From positions 16,106,501-16,170,500 of the forward strand of contig NC_056538.1 in NCBI RefSeq assembly GCF_910596095.1: a stretch of DNA of 64,000 bases, in the 5' to 3' direction. Position 1 is the first letter of the stretch. Every line of letters starts with the position of its first letter. The notes under the pieces are model-generated. The model made no database searches and had not been told where the DNA came from. It saw only the letters and a program-made list of their open reading frames with translations. Positions 60,711-64,000 of the stretch are shown here, in pieces. This DNA is from Thunnus maccoyii (taxonomy: Eukaryota > Chordata > Actinopteri > Scombriformes > Scombridae). The translations under genes and the position numbers were made by a program.

Positions 60711-62104
60711 TTATGGTACAGGAGTAGTATTATTAAATTCATTATTGATTTTAATGTCAGGCAGTATTTGACAGCTGGTGATGATGTCAATCTTCTCAGA
60801 CACCGCCTTCAGGTCCTCCAGGATTAATCTGATGCTGTGGGAAGCGTTGATGATGGCGCTCTGTGAAGTATTGAGTTGAGCTGTTGCATTGCGCACCTTC
60901 ACAAAAACAATCACAATCAAACAATTGCTGTCACAAGAATACTAAAATGAACATTTCTAAACTGTTTGCTGTTACAAGGTGGTTATGATTTTCAGTTCTT
61001 CTCTACTTTTTAACTTTATGCTTCTGACATTATAGTACATACTTAGTTTGCTTAAATTAATGCAACTTTTTATTGCAGTATCTTTTTCTGTACTGTTCAG
61101 CATTAGTCTGATTAGTTTTCTTGTGCAGAGCAATATGATATTATGGTGCTGCCACATGCAGTTTGACAACACCAGGGAATCAATAGGCTGTAGTGGCCTC
61201 TGTAATTGTGTTGTAGTATCAAAAGGGCATTCGGGAGGACCTTTGCAAAATATGAAATCAATGGTAAGTGTTCAGAGTCAAAAATAGCAGCGTACCTCCC
61301 TGCTGGCACTGCCATAAATGTGCCGAATTGCCTGTCCCACATCAGAGTACAGCCGGCTGTTAGACTCCTGCAATTTCTGCTGTAGCAAGGTGTCACCTGG
61401 AAAATTAACATCCGAGAAATAAGTGAGAACTATAAGCAGGGCTAGTATTTCTTTATTTGATTGTACACTTATCCATTTGATAGAAGCCATCCATGACTAA
61501 ATACTGATGATACTTTACTGATGGTAAAGAGGAAAAAAATGTGACATCTAAATTGTCTCAGTCCTTATCAGAGTAACTGTATTTATCAATCCACAATATA
61601 CTGCAGTCACTGAAAAGATCAAATGTACTATCATCAGAATAACTGTAATTATAATTATGGCCAGCATTACTCACTGTGTGGTCTGTGTTTGGGGCTTGGC
61701 CTGTCTTCTACTATCGATTGTACATCAGGGTGGTCTCTCACAACAATGAGAGGAGGCAGGTCCCTCCTGAGTATCTGAGCGCTTTCCTGGCTCACTGCAA
61801 AGGCTCGGTCCACCTGCTCCAGCTCACCCTCACTGTCCGTTTCAGATGCCTCCCCTGGAACCTGAGAGCATCCACAGACAAAACACAATGTAAGTTCATG
61901 ACAGGAGAGGTGGAGAAATGGTTTGATACTGATGAAAACACAGTTCTCTCTCTCTCAAAACACACACACAGGTGTGTACGCCAAAACAACCTTGGCTCCC
62001 ACTGTGGCAGATTGGGGAGGAGGCAGGGAGGTGATGTAGACTTCATCATCAGAGTCTGTCTCAGATGCCTCGCCCTGCACCACTATCTGGTACCTGCTGG
62101 ACAT
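60711..62104 (-). CDS. bloc1s3: BLOC-1 subunit 3 (BLOC1S3), complete, four coding exons
   Basis: Minus-strand exons 62104-61991, 61861-61675, 61396-61296 and 60896-60711 join in frame to 195 codons plus TAA (588 nt), close to the about 200 residues of mammalian BLOC1S3. Recognisable features in order: two copies of the acidic GEASETDS motif (residues 11-18 and 41-48) as in the human protein, RDLPPLIV, a helical, coiled-coil-like region (LLQQKLQESNSRLYSDV through AINASH-type text) and the closing SCQILPDI. BLOC1S3 is a subunit of the cytosolic BLOC-1 complex needed for lysosome-related organelles such as melanosomes; loss in humans causes a Hermansky-Pudlak syndrome form. The donor after exon 1 (AAG then GTTGTT) is weak, the others are standard. 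The acceptor just before the ATG is preceded only by a 70-bp GT repeat. The gene is head to head with the TRAPPC6 gene, the arrangement also seen on human 19q13. Confidence 0.93.
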
Positions 62105-62109
62105 GACTG

Positions 62110-62181
<72 letters not shown>
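62110..62181. repeat. (CA)n microsatellite abutting the bloc1s3 splice acceptor
   Basis: About 70 bp of (CA)n on the plus strand, that is (GT)n on the bloc1s3 strand, ends in GCGCGCAG directly before the exon that holds the bloc1s3 start codon. Confidence 0.95.
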
Positions 62182-62183
<2 letters not shown>

Positions 62184-62544
62184 TGTTAACTTAAGCCAGA
62201 GTACCTGATGTTAGCTACAATAAACTTCAGCTAAATAACGTTTGGCAATAACACTGTAGCACGATAAAGGTTTCGTTTTGCTCTTAGTACAACTTTACTC
62301 AATAAGAAGTTACAATGTGTACGTCACCTAAAGGATCGCAGTCTGAATAAAGTCGTCTAATGCGCTGAAATAAATCCAAAACCTCCTCTGAGACGTTAAA
62401 AACACAAAAATCACATGAGCAGTCAGGAAGTGCCTTGTTTTTTCCAAGAGCCAATCCGAGCTGAACAATTATGTCACGTTGAACAAATATTTCAAGCCGT
62501 GATTGGTAGAAATGGCTGCCTTCGTAAGCAAGGGTCCGCTTCAA

Positions 62545-62872
62545 AGGATATCCGGCGTACGCCGCAATTGATTTCTGGTGGGCTGCACTCTTCTAGGCTT
62601 AATGCTGCCCTCTTCATACAGTCTATGCTGCTTACACAGTAAAGATAACCGACGTTTGACGGATCATACATGTTTCATTATTGGATGGATAATTTCTTTG
62701 CATGCCTCTGGCGTTTGAGGAGCACGTGATCCTCCACTACCAACCGGGAGTCTTTTTCATGCTATTTTAAAGGCTAACTCCGCCTACGTGAAGCCGGTGG
62801 AGTGCCCCGGCGTCAATAACGAGTGCATCCCAGGACACAAGCTTTTGTTTACTTCCCGCAGTCATTTGACAG
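62545..62872. promoter_or_regulatory. Shared bloc1s3/TRAPPC6 promoter region and TRAPPC6 5' UTR exon
   Basis: The interval between the divergent genes is richer in CpG than the surroundings and has a CACGTG E-box at 62723-62728 (context AGCACGTGAT). A non-coding first exon of the plus-strand gene ends at 62872 before the donor GTAGGTGT; it pairs with the acceptor TTTGTCAG at 63174-63181. No TATA box was seen. A bloc1s3 5' UTR exon probably lies around 62330-62560 (inference). Confidence 0.5.
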
Positions 62873-63183
62873 GTAGGTGTAACTGTCTATTCTGTTGAAT
62901 TAATGTCGATTAAATGTAAGCTTTGTCACATATACATACGTACACTGTTTTGTCCTCATTGTCTCCCATACGCGGAGAAAAGAAAACTGTTTATCATGTC
63001 CTGAACGGTGTTGCTACAACACTAACTAGCTATTTGTTGCTAACTAGCTGGCTAACGCTAACACCGTGTCTTAATAGTAAGCGAGCGTCCGTCTATCGTG
63101 TCGCATCGCTAAACTTCTAGCGTTAAGTGAAACGCTTTTACGTTATAGTGGCCTGCTTAATGTCTTCTGTGTGTTTGTCAGGA

Positions 63184-63279
63184 ATGGCAGACGAGGTTCT
63201 ATTTGAATTTCTCCATATGGAGATCGTGTCACATGTTTACAAGGAGCAGCAATCCAGTAAAGGAGAGATGGACAACAAG
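63184..63279 (+). CDS. trappc6bl: TRAPPC6 (A/B-like) TRAPP complex subunit, first coding exon only
   Basis: ATG 63184 follows an acceptor (TTTGTCAG, exon begins 63182) by two bases; 32 codons end at AAG 63279 before the donor GTGTGT. The start MADEVLFEFLHMEIVSHVYK combines the VLFEFLH form of TRAPPC6A with the VS.VYK form of TRAPPC6B, the two paralogous small subunits of the TRAPP tethering complex acting in ER-Golgi traffic. The remaining exons lie beyond the window; 63280-64000 is AT-rich intron with nothing recognised. Synteny with bloc1s3 matches human TRAPPC6A, but the residues do not decide between A and B, so the symbol is provisional. Confidence 0.8.
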
Positions 63280-64000
63280 GTGTGTTGAATAACTGTACGA
63301 TATCAACTGGCAGATATATAGAGGAAAAAACAACATTGTTAGACTTGCAAAACACCATCACCATCTAATCATACTAGCTTTTTTCCTTTTACATATTAAC
63401 CAATTTCAGTTTCCTCTTCCACAAAATGATCATATACAAAATATCAAAGTATTCATCTTACAGTACAGAAAAGTAAAAAGCAAACAAACTCTGAGCTAGG
63501 AGGAGTTACAAAGATTTTAAACAAAAAAACAGGTATTCATAGTTTTTACAGCTTTTGGATTAGAGGAAAATCGAATTGAGTCAATTAACTGTTTGACCTC
63601 CTTTGTGAAATCCAAGAAGTTTGGATTTTTACCTGTAAATATACTGTACTGTACTGTAAAGTACCTGATTTAAATTAGCCAACACAATGTATATGTATAT
63701 AAATGTAATATATAGCTGATAATTAAATTAAAGAGTTATCTTCTAGGATTCCAAACAGTACATGTTTCCAAAATAATATAGCATTTTATCAATTGGGCTG
63801 TTAAAGATAGATAAAGATAAATATAAAGATAAAGACAAAGATACACGTTATTCCAAAAAAGGGCAGTACCAAAAAGAAGTGAACAGCAACCTCAGGGGAA
63901 CTACAACAAAATGTACAACTTATATCAGTATCTTTTCTGGGGTTTTTAAATGATATCTTAGCTATGATTAATAATCATGCTAGCTAGCCAGTATATCCAG

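Noticed and set aside
62299..62544. 81-codon minus-strand frame upstream of bloc1s3
   Set aside because: It has no ATG (the apparent start is TTG) and no similarity to the BLOC1S3 N-terminus, which starts cleanly at 62104. Likely 5' UTR or promoter.

Overview
The window is vertebrate nuclear DNA, almost certainly from a percomorph-type teleost. It has compact multi-exon genes with GT-AG introns, many (CA)n and (TA)n microsatellites, and a mix of old transposons typical of ray-finned fish: Tc1-like, hAT-type MITEs, L1-, L2- and CR1/Rex1-like LINEs, a DIRS-like element and a Penelope-like relic. No bacterial or organellar features were seen. All exon models were built by reading splice sites, frame and family similarity by eye; no search was run.

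Layout. (1) 1-21.7 kb: the plus-strand gene hhipl1, for which 13 coding exons (7319-20360) can be read from the folate-receptor-like exon to the C-terminal SRCR domain and stop. The signal-peptide exon lies upstream of the window, so 1-7318 is intron filled with transposon debris. (2) 21.7-48.7 kb: gene-poor DNA dominated by nested mobile elements. These include a CR1/Rex1-type LINE, a 1.6-kb Tc1-like transposon with about 240-bp inverted repeats and a TA duplication, a DIRS-like element interrupted by an L2-like LINE that is itself interrupted by a 507-bp repeat, and a second Tc1-like element. (3) 48.7-58.7 kb: a cluster of very small plus-strand reading frames, each ending in the same hydrophobic tail as the TUNAR (BNLN / pTUNAR) microprotein. 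There are three intact copies (55, 40 and 64 codons) and several decayed copies between and after the first two. The 64-codon copy has two exons and its own CRE plus TATA-like promoter. (4) 60.7-64 kb: bloc1s3 (minus strand, four coding exons, complete) and the start of a TRAPPC6 gene (plus strand, first coding exon only) lie head to head over a shared promoter region.

hhipl1 encodes a secreted modular protein of the hedgehog-interacting-protein family. TUNAR-type microproteins are ER-membrane peptides linked to SERCA and calcium handling in neural and beta cells. BLOC1S3 and TRAPPC6 belong to trafficking complexes and probably share a promoter. The most interesting part is the local expansion of TUNAR-like micro-exons, which standard gene finding would miss because the frames are 40 to 64 codons long.
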